A stretch of DNA of 48,841 nucleotides. It comes from Pseudomonadota bacterium (GTDB taxonomy: Bacteria; Pseudomonadota; Gammaproteobacteria; Burkholderiales; Gallionellaceae). The position numbers and the translations under genes are program-made. The stretch covers positions 17,687 to 66,527 of the forward strand of contig JAJYYO010000018.1 of the NCBI GenBank assembly GCA_021800795.1, in the 5' to 3' direction. Position 1 is the stretch's first letter; each line of letters opens with the position of its first letter. This document shows, one piece after another, positions 24,598-32,530 of the stretch. The notes beneath the pieces are model-generated. The model saw nothing but the letters and a program-made list of their open reading frames with translations. It was not told where the DNA came from and did no database searches.

Positions 24598-26736
24598 TTA
24601 GTGTACAGTCACGTTCGGCAGCACACTGGCTGCAAGCCCGGCATTGGCTTGGAGCATGCCGACTTCATCGCTGAGGATGTGCGCAGATTCATTAAGCAAC
24701 ACGTCCTTGGCGTTTTTTCTCGCCTTTTCGATGGCCAGATCGGTATTGAGATTGCGCTCGTTGGACTGTAGCCCGTCGTCTTCAAGGGCGGCATTCAAAA
24801 CCGCGTCAGTCGCCTTGTCGGACGCCTTGTCGTCTGCTTCACGCAATTTTATCCTGGCCTCTTGCACCTCACGCTCCTTGCTGCGTTCGGCTTCGTTGAG
24901 CGATATGCGATTTTTCTTGCGCTGCGCTTCAAACTCAGCCACATCCTGACGCAAATACTGATAATCCTTTTCGTGAGCCACGCGTATGTCGTGGCTTGCT
25001 ATCAACATGGGCAGGATGCCTTTCAAATTGCCGGCCGGCTGATAGTCGGCCGCCTTTATCTGCGACCAGGGCAGCGCATTGTCATAGCTGGACTCACCGA
25101 AATCTTCCGTATCGGCCATCATCGGCAAACTGATATCCGGCGTCACGCCGCGCAACTGTGTGGTGCCGCCATTGATGCGAAAAAACTGGGCTATGGTCAT
25201 CTTGAGCTCGCCATATTTCGGCTTTGCATTCTTCACCAGACTATCCAGGTTGATCACAGACTGGACGGTGCCTTTGCCAAAACTGGTTCCGCCGATCACA
25301 ACTCCGCGACCGTAATCCTGAATGGCTGCTGCAAAAATTTCGGAAGCGGAAGCCGAGCCGTGATTGATGAGCACGCCCAGCGGCCCGCTCCATGCAAGAC
25401 CGGGGCTGGTGTCGCTCTCTACACTCACATTGCCCTTTGAATCGCGTTGCTGCACGACCGGCCCCTTGTCTATAAACAGGCCCGTCAGCTCTACCGCTTC
25501 ATCCAGCGAACCGCCGCCATTGTTGCGCAGATCCATCAGCACGCCATCCACCCTGGCTTTTTTGAGCTCTTCCAGCAGACGTGCAACATCCCGGGTCGCG
25601 CTCTTGAAATTCTTGTCGCCTTTTTGACGCGCGGCAAAATCCTGATAAAACCCCGGCAAGGTGATCACCCCGATGTGACGTGTGGTATTGCCGTCTTTTA
25701 CATTGATAATCGATTTGGTGGCGGCCTGTTTATCCAGGCTGATCTTTTTACGTGTCAGTGAAATCAGCTTGTGTTTGCCGTCAAGACCGGCTTCCGCAGG
25801 CAGCACATCGAGGCGCACCACGGTATCCTCGGCGCCCCTTATCAGCGCCACCGTGTCATCTATGCGCCAGCCCATCACATCGGTGACCGGCGCGTCCAGG
25901 CCCTGCCCCACGCCGACAATGCGGTCTCCGGCTTTCAGCTTGCCTGACAGCGCCGCCGGACCGCCCGGCACCAACTCCCTGATGGTAGTGTACTCATCCT
26001 TGTCCTGCAAAACTGCGCCTATGCCGACCAGCGACAATTTCATCGAAATATTGAAATCTTCCGAGGCGCGCATCCCCAGATAATTGGTATGCGGATCGAT
26101 CGTCATCGCATAGGCATTCATGAAATCCTGAAACACGTCGTCGCTCTTGGTCTTTGAGATGCTGTTGAGCGCATTGTCGTAGCGTTTATCCAGCGTCTCG
26201 ACGATGCTTTTATCATCCTTGCCGGCCAGCTTGAGACGCAGCCAGTCGTTTTTAACGCGTTTACGCCACAGATCATCCATCTCTTCCTGGGTTTTTGCCC
26301 AGGACGCATTCTTGCGGTTATATTGATAACTTTCCTGCTTGTCGAAATCAAAGCCTTTTTTCAGCAGGCTGCGCGCATAATTCATCCGTTCGCTCATGCG
26401 CTGCTGATAAAGATTAAAGATAGCGAAAGGAATGCTCAGGTCTTCCTTGATTATGGCGTCATCAAACTCCGTTCGCGCAGCCGCGAAGTGGTCGATGTCG
26501 GACTGCATGAAGAACACCTTCTCCCCGTCCAGCTCCTTGAAGTAGTTATCGAATATCTTGGCAGACAAAGCATCGTCAAGCGGGACGCGTTTGTAATGAT
26601 AGCGGGTCAAAACCTCGGCTGACAAAAGCGCTGCCTGAGTCTGCTGATGCAGCGGCGCCAGCGCCTGGGCCGCCAGCGTTGTATTGAGCGTAGCCAGCAA
26701 TAACGCCAGCAATGTCCACATCACTTTATTTTTCAT
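24598..26736 (-). CDS. prc: Carboxy-terminal (tail-specific) protease Prc/Ctp
   Basis: A 712 aa periplasmic S41A serine protease. Signal peptide at 1-22 (MKNKVMWTLLALLLATLNTT onward). The PDZ domain (about 240-330) includes LSLVGIGAVLQ and GDRIVGVGQG; the catalytic domain includes NHGSASASEIFAAAIQDY (nucleophile Ser about 460) and SFGKGTVQ (catalytic Lys about 486). A C-terminal helical extension is typical of the E. coli Prc subgroup, which trims PBP3 and cuts SsrA-tagged or misfolded periplasmic proteins. The 134 bases between it and parE show no gene. Confidence 0.94.
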   Translation of the reverse strand: MKNKVMWTLLALLLATLNTTLAAQALAPLHQQTQAALLSAEVLTRYHYKRVPLDDALSAKIFDNYFKELDGEKVFFMQSDIDHFAAARTEFDDAIIKEDLSIPFAIFNLYQQRMSERMNYARSLLKKGFDFDKQESYQYNRKNASWAKTQEEMDDLWRKRVKNDWLRLKLAGKDDKSIVETLDKRYDNALNSISKTKSDDVFQDFMNAYAMTIDPHTNYLGMRASEDFNISMKLSLVGIGAVLQDKDEYTTIRELVPGGPAALSGKLKAGDRIVGVGQGLDAPVTDVMGWRIDDTVALIRGAEDTVVRLDVLPAEAGLDGKHKLISLTRKKISLDKQAATKSIINVKDGNTTRHIGVITLPGFYQDFAARQKGDKNFKSATRDVARLLEELKKARVDGVLMDLRNNGGGSLDEAVELTGLFIDKGPVVQQRDSKGNVSVESDTSPGLAWSGPLGVLINHGSASASEIFAAAIQDYGRGVVIGGTSFGKGTVQSVINLDSLVKNAKPKYGELKMTIAQFFRINGGTTQLRGVTPDISLPMMADTEDFGESSYDNALPWSQIKAADYQPAGNLKGILPMLIASHDIRVAHEKDYQYLRQDVAEFEAQRKKNRISLNEAERSKEREVQEARIKLREADDKASDKATDAVLNAALEDDGLQSNERNLNTDLAIEKARKNAKDVLLNESAHILSDEVGMLQANAGLAASVLPNVTVH

Positions 26737-26771
26737 TTTTCATCCTCAAAATCGTCGGACATTATATCCTT

Positions 26772-26937
26772 CTAACGGGCATTGCGAAAATGCCACCCAC
26801 GATGATGCAAAGATTCTCGCAGGGATGATGCCCTGCGGGCATCAACTCGCAAACTCGCCATGCCCGTTTCCCTCACCTCAATCCTCTCCCAGAGGGAGAG
26901 GAGGCAAACGAATCACTGCGCGAGTTTCACGTTAAGC
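26772..26937. repeat. Imperfect palindromic dispersed repeat, copy 2, with CCTCTCCC element
   Basis: Starts CTAACGGGCATTGC (26772) and continues to GCCATGCCCGTT (about 26857), with ACGGGCAT opposing ATGCCCGT and an inner hairpin GATGCCCTGCGGGCATC (about 26826-26842). It carries ACCCACGATGATG like copy 1. It is followed by a CCTCACCTCAATCCTCTCCC element and a tail reading GAGTTTCACGTTAAGCC that also occurs at copy 3. The rest of 26938-27112 shows no gene. Confidence 0.65.
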
Positions 26938-27112
26938 CGGCTCAGCGCAGCCCTGTCAGCCGGAATTTTCACTTAACTCTCCGGCCTCTCTCTGCCGGCA
27001 GCCGACAATAGGATAACTTTCGCGCCTAAAAGTTCTTCGGCAATGCCAACGACTGACAACAGCCATGCCAGGCGGATTGTCATGAGCCTTGCGGACAACT
27101 TGATTGAAATCG

Positions 27113-27988
27113 TTATTCCTGACTTATGATCAGAACTCCGGCAAGAACAAGGATCGAACCTGCGATCTGCAACCAGGAAATCGGCTCGCCCAATAAATAA
27201 TAGGCAAGGATAATCGTTGTCACCGGCCCGGCAGCTCCGACCAATGCGGCTCTCTCCGGGCCGATTCGGCGTATACCCGCCGACAGAAGAAAGGCGGGAA
27301 GAACCGTTGAAAGAATTGCCATCGCCAGCGTCACCTCATAGGCTTTCAGCGGCATGTACAGCGCTGACAACGGGCGCAACAATATAAACTGTATCACGCT
27401 TGCCATACAGGCTGATGTCATGGCAACAGCAGTAAATCGCGTCGCTCCGATCCTGGCAATGACAATCCCGCCGCCGATAAGATAACAGGCAAATGAAAGC
27501 CCGTTACCCAGCACGAGCAACCCGCCCAGTAAAATATTTTTATCGTTAAACGACGCGTCATGCATGAACGCAAGATAGATTCCACCGTAACTCAGGAACA
27601 GCGCGAGCAGCTGTTTTCTTCCGACGGCTTTACGGTAAATAAGAGCGGACAAAAGCAGCACTATCGTGGGGTAAAGAAAAAGAATCATCCGCTCAAGCCC
27701 CGCAGAAACGTACTGCAGACCGAGGATATCCAGGAAACTTCCCACATAGTAGCCCAGGAAGCCCAGGCCGCTTGCAGCAAGCAACTCCATCCAACCCATC
27801 CCACTTCCTCGGGACCTCACCAAGATATATAAAAAAAATGGCAAGGCAAAAAACATGCGCAGCCCGAGCAACGTGACCGCATCGACCCCGAGACTGTAGG
27901 CAATTTTTACCAGTATACCTTTAACAGAAAACCCGACTGCGGCGATAAAAACCAGTGCTGCGCCTGCAATGAGCTGATTTTTTACCAT
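27113..27988 (-). CDS. EamA/DMT-family inner-membrane transporter
   Basis: A 291 aa protein with ten hydrophobic helices in two EamA repeats (about 8-140 and 152-288). The second repeat ends GAAGPVTTIILAYYLLGEPI followed by an SWLQIAGSILVLAGV helix, a hallmark of EamA exporters of amino acids or metabolites. The start at ATG 27988 gives MVKNQLIAGAALVFI. Substrate unknown. It lies about 310 bases after the LeuA-like gene on the same strand, so a link between an unusual acid and its export is possible but unproven. Confidence 0.88.
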   Translation of the reverse strand: MVKNQLIAGAALVFIAAVGFSVKGILVKIAYSLGVDAVTLLGLRMFFALPFFLYILVRSRGSGMGWMELLAASGLGFLGYYVGSFLDILGLQYVSAGLERMILFLYPTIVLLLSALIYRKAVGRKQLLALFLSYGGIYLAFMHDASFNDKNILLGGLLVLGNGLSFACYLIGGGIVIARIGATRFTAVAMTSACMASVIQFILLRPLSALYMPLKAYEVTLAMAILSTVLPAFLLSAGIRRIGPERAALVGAAGPVTTIILAYYLLGEPISWLQIAGSILVLAGVLIISQE

Positions 27989-28134
27989 GACGGAAAACTA
28001 AGCATAGGCGGATTCAACTCTGAAGTGCAACTTTTGTAAGAGAATTCGGGTGGCGAGCTGCGTTATGATCGATCCGGTCACTGGAAAGTTTACGCAGCCT
28101 ATTTGGCGCCGGCGAAGAGTGGCCCTGTACGCTT

Positions 28135-28232
28135 CAGGTCCACTCTTCGAAAATGAACCGCTGCAACGGGCGCTCTTCCAGTTTAGTCAGGCTGCGATTC
28201 TTGCCTTCGAGCCGCTTGCCTGACTAGCGCCC
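28135..28232 (-). pseudogene. Short gene-end remnant between the LeuA-like and EamA genes
   Basis: On the minus strand bases about 28222-28138 encode SGKRLEGKNRSLTKLEERP then LQRFIFEEWT and a stop. The composition and natural ending look like the C-terminus of a real protein. No start is present and an in-frame TAG precedes it. I do not recognise the family. The rest of 27989-28298 shows no other gene. Confidence 0.3.
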
Positions 28233-28298
28233 CCCGGCCATCCGTTGCATGCAGACAATTCCTCGCTTCCAGGCCACCCGGCTACGACACAGGGCGCA

Positions 28299-29501
28299 TC
28301 AATTCAAATTGCTCCCAACATGATCAACGCCTGATGAAATCCCGTTCAATTCCAGCAACTTATACTGCTCCACCAGAAGATTGGGATCGTTGTACTTTTC
28401 CGCTTGCTCATCGCTCATGATTGCCGTGTACACGCGGTCAAGCACCCTGTAATCAATTTCCCTGATGCCGGCGCGAGCCAAACGCTGGCGCAGAATATTA
28501 CGGCCGCTATGGCGCCCTATGATCATTCTGGACTCCGCCCCGAAATCCGCCGCACGCATGAACTCGTAGGTAAAGCGATATTTCATGATTCCCTGTTGAT
28601 GCATGCCGGCTTCGGTCGAAAAGGCATTGCGCCCGACAATCGGTTTGTGCAATGGAATGTTGAGATTGAGATAATTTGCCAGCAAAGAACATGTTTCATG
28701 CAAACGGTGCTGAACGATGTCATGCGTGCAATGCAGCCGCTCTCCCTTGTAACAGAGTATCGCGACTATTTCTTCCATGCTTGCGTTCCCCGCCCGTTCG
28801 CCAATTCCGCACAATGTCGCTTGAACCTCATCGGCTCCGGCTTCGATACCGGCGATACTGTTCGCTACCGCAAGCCCCAAATCATTGTGGCAATGCGCGG
28901 AAATCCTGATGTCCTCACCGACAAAGTCTCTCAAGTCTTTCACCAGCGCATAGTATTCGCCCGGCAGGCAATAACCGACGGTATCGGGCACCACAATTGC
29001 CGTGATGCCGTGTTCGATGCCCGCGCCGATGAGCTGCTCCATAAATAAAAAATCGCTGCGCGTCGCGTCTTCGAGCAACAGAGAGATATCCTTGAATCCA
29101 ACGCGCTTTGCATGATCAATCGCGTCCACTGTTTCCTGCAAAACTTGTTGACGGGTTATGCCGCGCTTGTATTTGATGTGAATGTCCGAACCCACCGATG
29201 CCAGCTGAATCTTCGGATTGGCAAACGAAGCCATCGACTGGGCGCACGCATCAATATCCGCAATAACCGTTCTGGCGAAACCGCACGGTATGGCACGACT
29301 CAAGACGTTACAAATTTGTCGCGTCGCCTCGAAATCCTTGGGGGATGACGCCGGGAATCCCGTTTCTATGGTATTCACGCCCAGCCTTTCGGCGGCTTCT
29401 GCCAGCCCGACTTTCTGCTCGGTTGTCAACGAATAGCCTGGCGCCTGTTCTCCGTCGCGCAGAGTGGTATCGAAAATACCGACATGTTTTATAAAATTCA
29501 T
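28299..29501 (-). CDS. LeuA/NifV-family acyl-CoA:2-oxoacid condensing enzyme, no regulatory domain
   Basis: A 400 aa aldol-type synthase of the isopropylmalate/homocitrate/citramalate family. The TIM barrel is complete: FDTTLRDGEQAPG near the N-terminus (metal-binding Asp), GFARTV, and HCHNDLGLAVANS with the zinc-binding HxH. GIGERAGNASMEEIV and VGRNAFSTEAGMHQQG resemble LeuA more than NifV. The C-terminal Leu-sensing domain of LeuA (usual total 510-550 aa) is absent, so the enzyme should be free of Leu feedback; a specialised or secondary-metabolite role is possible. Start ATG 29501 has GGAG six bases upstream. Substrate cannot be decided. Confidence 0.85.
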   Translation of the reverse strand: MNFIKHVGIFDTTLRDGEQAPGYSLTTEQKVGLAEAAERLGVNTIETGFPASSPKDFEATRQICNVLSRAIPCGFARTVIADIDACAQSMASFANPKIQLASVGSDIHIKYKRGITRQQVLQETVDAIDHAKRVGFKDISLLLEDATRSDFLFMEQLIGAGIEHGITAIVVPDTVGYCLPGEYYALVKDLRDFVGEDIRISAHCHNDLGLAVANSIAGIEAGADEVQATLCGIGERAGNASMEEIVAILCYKGERLHCTHDIVQHRLHETCSLLANYLNLNIPLHKPIVGRNAFSTEAGMHQQGIMKYRFTYEFMRAADFGAESRMIIGRHSGRNILRQRLARAGIREIDYRVLDRVYTAIMSDEQAEKYNDPNLLVEQYKLLELNGISSGVDHVGSNLN

Positions 29502-29707
29502 TTTTATCTCCAAAAAATCACGGGATTTATTCAGCAGCCTGCCTGGGAAGCCGTCCGGCGTTCAAATCAGTTCGACCGGTCACGTTGGATTTCGGGATGT
29601 ATCTGGCAAAAATTCACACAGACTTTAAATGTCACCTTACAGCCCGTAGTTTGTTGCATCATCAGAATCGGCTGCAACTGCCATGTCCGTCTGGTTTAAA
29701 GAATCGC

Positions 29708-29989
29708 TCATGACAAGAGCACTTGCCCGTTAATCGCGTCCACCAGCACCAGTTTGATGGCATCACCTTGCTGGAATTCGACCAGATAGGCCGCTCTGTC
29801 CGGTTTTAATGCAAACTTGTTGTCGTTTGAAGCAAATTTAGAGGTCGCCTGTACCATCGTCGACACGAGAGCAATCTTGTTTCTGGAAAACCGCCCATCT
29901 TCAATCTTAAATTTTCCGTCGACAAAACCTATCACGGCCGTCAGAGCAATAATTCGCGCCGCATCTAATGAAATTTTCAGTCTTTTCAT
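29708..29989 (-). CDS. Hypothetical small protein
   Basis: A 93 aa protein, no family recognised. The basic N-terminus MKRLKISLDAARIIALTAVI could be a poor signal peptide or a short membrane helix. The rest alternates hydrophobic and charged residues (FQQGDAIKLVLVDAINGQVLL), suggesting a small beta domain of the kind seen in PepSY-like proteins. Start at ATG 29989 with GGAG upstream; the ATG at 30058 has no ribosome site. It sits in the small envelope-protein cluster. Confidence 0.6.
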   Translation of the reverse strand: MKRLKISLDAARIIALTAVIGFVDGKFKIEDGRFSRNKIALVSTMVQATSKFASNDNKFALKPDRAAYLVEFQQGDAIKLVLVDAINGQVLLS

Positions 29990-30130
29990 TTTTGTCTCCA
30001 AAGTAAAATGGGGGTTGCATGCCGTCCACGCGACTGCACATCCTGATAAAACGTGCATTACCGGTAACCATCCAGCCCGCCTGTTGTGGCTCTTTGCATC
30101 CCGGGCATACCCGGGTGAAACCTGCGAGCC

Positions 30131-30574
30131 TTATTTCTTTGTTATCCCCTTCCAGTGAAAATACAAGTCTTTGCCTTCTTTGCCACTGAGCGTAACTTCC
30201 TGCGATTCGGTCATTCCTTCGAACCGGCTGCTCACCTTGTACTTGCCATCGGGCAACATCACGAAAAGCATCGGGCCTGCCCTCGGCAACTCCAGCACCG
30301 GATTCCCGTGCGCGTCCGAGATCACCACCGGCAGGTCAGTGATAAATTCACCGTCCTTGCGCTCCGCAAAAGTGATACGCAGCGGAAATTCCTTGGCCAG
30401 ACGATGCATCGTGGCCTCTTCATCCTTGCCTATCCCCCCGTTGAGATAGGTCGTCGCGGTGACGGTCTCGACAACATCGACCTTCTCTTGCATATCTTGA
30501 TCCGCATGAACTGCGACAGGCACCAGCAGACTGGCAGCGATTAATACGATGCTCAAAGGGTTGCGAATTTTCAT
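30131..30574 (-). CDS. Secreted hypothetical protein with carboxypeptidase-regulatory-like fold
   Basis: A 147 aa periplasmic protein. Signal peptide at 1-23, cleavage after VAVHA. The mature part includes DLPVVISDAHGNPVLELP and FVMLPDGKYKVSSRFEGMT, a pattern of beta-sandwich domains that deliver a small scaffold, but the role is unknown. ATG 30574 is preceded by AGGACAATTATC. It belongs to a minus-strand set of small envelope proteins (29708-31463). Confidence 0.72.
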   Translation of the reverse strand: MKIRNPLSIVLIAASLLVPVAVHADQDMQEKVDVVETVTATTYLNGGIGKDEEATMHRLAKEFPLRITFAERKDGEFITDLPVVISDAHGNPVLELPRAGPMLFVMLPDGKYKVSSRFEGMTESQEVTLSGKEGKDLYFHWKGITKK

Positions 30575-30726
30575 GATAATTGTCCTTTTAAAAAGTAGAA
30601 CCAAAAAATAGAATGGAAAAATGGATGGCGCCAGACTCGCCTGACGCCGTTTGGCTGCGGCAATCGACGTTAAAATCGACGCCTGGCCCCACATTTTTTC
30701 TCGACCCCTTCGCTCGCGGCGAGTTT

Positions 30727-31167
30727 TTAATGATGCATTTTTGCAAAATGCCGGTCCGCTATGGCCTTTTGCGTCGGCGTTAATGCCGCGTAAAGCTGCT
30801 TGAGCGCATCATCCATCTTCTCAAAGCTCGCCAGACGTTTTCTCATCAGTTCGATATGACGATCAAAGCGTTCAGGTGCTGTTTGAGCCTGGTCATGCAT
30901 CGCTTCATTCATCCTGTCCCTGATGTCTTTGACATTGCTTTTGGTTTTTTCAGCATAAGCCGCCCACACCTGAGCTTGATCACTGGTGATGTTGAGTTCG
31001 TCCTTAAGGCGTGCAAGACGTTTCTCGACATTCACAACCGGATCAGGATGCTGCTGGGTCATGCCGCCAGGCGCACCGGATACAGGTTCAGAGGCGTAAA
31101 CGGGGGCGAACATGCTTGCCCCGATTAGAGTCGATATTACCAATATCATTTTTTGAGTCTTCATCAT
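30727..31167 (-). CDS. Spy/CpxP-like LTXXQ periplasmic protein
   Basis: A 146 aa periplasmic helical protein. Signal peptide at about 1-25 ends VYASE. LNITSDQAQVWAAY and LYAALTPTQKAIADRHF show the repeated LTxxQ-type motifs of Spy/CpxP chaperones, which sense or buffer misfolded periplasmic proteins and metals. Strong ribosome site AAGGAGCAATTG ahead of ATG 31167. Its position opposite a two-component system mirrors CpxP-CpxRA and similar stress loci. Confidence 0.82.
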   Translation of the reverse strand: MMKTQKMILVISTLIGASMFAPVYASEPVSGAPGGMTQQHPDPVVNVEKRLARLKDELNITSDQAQVWAAYAEKTKSNVKDIRDRMNEAMHDQAQTAPERFDRHIELMRKRLASFEKMDDALKQLYAALTPTQKAIADRHFAKMHH

Positions 31168-31238
31168 CAATTGCTCCTTAAAGTTTTAAAAATCCAGGCC
31201 CCGGTCATAAATTGAAACTGTGGAATTTTCAGGGGAAA

Positions 31239-31463
31239 TCAATCGTTGTCCATACCGCCAAAACCACCGAAACCCATGCCGCCAAAACCGCCATCTCCAA
31301 ATCCGCCAAAGCCACCATCATCCATACCGCCAAAGCCCGGAGCATCCATGCCGCCGAACCCCCCATATCCGGATTCATATCCGGATCCATACCCTACGGA
31401 GGACATACCTGCACAGCCAGTCAAAGCCAGCAGCAACGCGCTCACAAATATCAATTTTTTCAT
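31239..31463 (-). CDS. Small Gly-rich lipoprotein
   Basis: A 74 aa lipoprotein. Lipobox LTGC gives Cys at residue 17. The mature part is a low-complexity series of GGFGGM/GGFGD units rich in Gly, Phe, Met and Asp with almost no other residues. It could bind metal through Met/Asp or be a structural filler. Ribosome site GAGGTGCTAA before ATG 31463. First gene of the divergent minus-strand set. Confidence 0.75.
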   Translation of the reverse strand: MKKLIFVSALLLALTGCAGMSSVGYGSGYESGYGGFGGMDAPGFGGMDDGGFGGFGDGGFGGMGFGGFGGMDND

Positions 31464-31493
31464 TTAGCACCTCGCAAACGGAAAGCAAACAAC

Positions 31494-31615
31494 CTAACGG
31501 TCATGGCAGGTAGCCACCCTGAATAATGAAACCTGCCATGCCCGTTCCCCTCACCCAAACCCTCTCCCGGAGGGAGAGGGAACGAACGAATCGCTACGCG
31601 AGCTTCACGTTAAGC
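31494..31615. repeat. Imperfect palindromic dispersed repeat, copy 3, with CCTCTCCC element
   Basis: TAACGG (31495-31500) plus CATGGCAGGT (31502-31511) oppose ACCTGCCATG (31531-31540) plus CCCGTT (31541-31546). A CCTCACCCAAACCCTCTCCC element follows with a tail GAGCTTCACGTTAAGCC shared with copy 2. It separates the divergent envelope cluster and the two-component system. Confidence 0.65.
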
Positions 31616-31719
31616 CATCAATCCTCTCGTATATCACTACATCTCGCCCTGCGCTCCCGGTTTATCAGCGTCGATTTTTTGCTCGCCTCTCAACCGGGAA
31701 TTCATTAAAACAGCAGAGC

Positions 31720-31735
31720 ATTAAATTAAACTTAA
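31720..31735 (+). promoter_or_regulatory. Possible PmrA/QseB-type regulator site
   Basis: ATTAA (31720-31724), six bases, then CTTAA (31731-31735) form direct TTAA half-sites spaced 11 bases apart, the arrangement of PmrA/QseB boxes. It lies about 130 bases before the response regulator and between the divergent gene sets. The first half-site is imperfect. Confidence 0.35.
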
Positions 31736-31864
31736 CTGTCGTCGAAATAGTGAAAAGATTAAGATCAGGCTTCATTGCAAATACAAGAGCCCGATCAACA
31801 TGATTTACTTGCTGCGTTGGACAATAAAACTCGATCACCTGCCGTATTTCACATAGAGCCCGGC

Positions 31865-32530
31865 ATGCGAGTTCTGTTGACTGAAGACGATGCATTGATC
31901 GGTGAGGGAGTACGTCTGGGACTAAAAGACGCGGGGTACACGGTCGACTGGGTGAAAGATGGCATCGCCGCAGAAACCGCTCTGACTACCCACCAATATG
32001 ACGCCGCGATTCTCGATCTTTCCCTGCCACGCAAAAACGGACTGGCAGTTCTGCTATCCTTACGCAAGAGCGGCGCCGATCTTCCTGTGATCATTCTCAC
32101 CGCTGCCGATGCCCATGAGCAGCGAATCGCGGGGCTGGATGCGGGGGCGGATGATTATCTGTTGAAACCCTTCCATCTGCCCGAACTGCTGGCACGGTTG
32201 CGGGCGCTTTTGCGGCGGGCGCAGGGAAGAGCAATCACCACCATCACATTGGGCGATCTGGAAATCAACCCGGACAGCAAGCAAGTTCTACTGGCGGGAC
32301 AGAACGTAATGCTTTCTGCCAAAGAGTTTGCAGTGTTGCACACCCTCATTTCCAGCCCCAATCGTCCGGTCGCTAAAAGCAGACTGGAGGAAGCACTCTA
32401 TGGCTGGGGTGAAGAAATCCAGAGCAATGCGATGGAAGTACACATACACCATCTGCGCAAAAAATTGGGGGGACAGCGTATCCAGACCCTGCGCGGCATA
32501 GGCTATGTACTGCTGGAGATTGCACCTTGA
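31865..32530 (+). CDS. Two-component response regulator, OmpR/PmrA/QseB type
   Basis: A 221 aa regulator: receiver domain (1-115) with phosphoacceptor Asp in AAILDLSLPRKNG, conserved Lys in DDYLLKPFH, then a winged-helix DNA-binding domain (about 125-219) with PNRPVAKSRLEEALYG and LRKKLGGQRIQTLRGIGYVL. I start at ATG 31865 (MRVLLTEDD), the normal N-terminus. Its stop overlaps the kinase start as TTGA. QseB/PmrA family members often control lipid A modification and envelope stress. Confidence 0.93.
   Translation: MRVLLTEDDALIGEGVRLGLKDAGYTVDWVKDGIAAETALTTHQYDAAILDLSLPRKNGLAVLLSLRKSGADLPVIILTAADAHEQRIAGLDAGADDYLLKPFHLPELLARLRALLRRAQGRAITTITLGDLEINPDSKQVLLAGQNVMLSAKEFAVLHTLISSPNRPVAKSRLEEALYGWGEEIQSNAMEVHIHHLRKKLGGQRIQTLRGIGYVLLEIAP

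Noticed and set aside
31212..31526. Plus-strand frame with repeated Ala/Lys/Thr units
   Set aside because: It is the antisense of the Gly-rich lipoprotein, whose lipobox and ribosome site are convincing.
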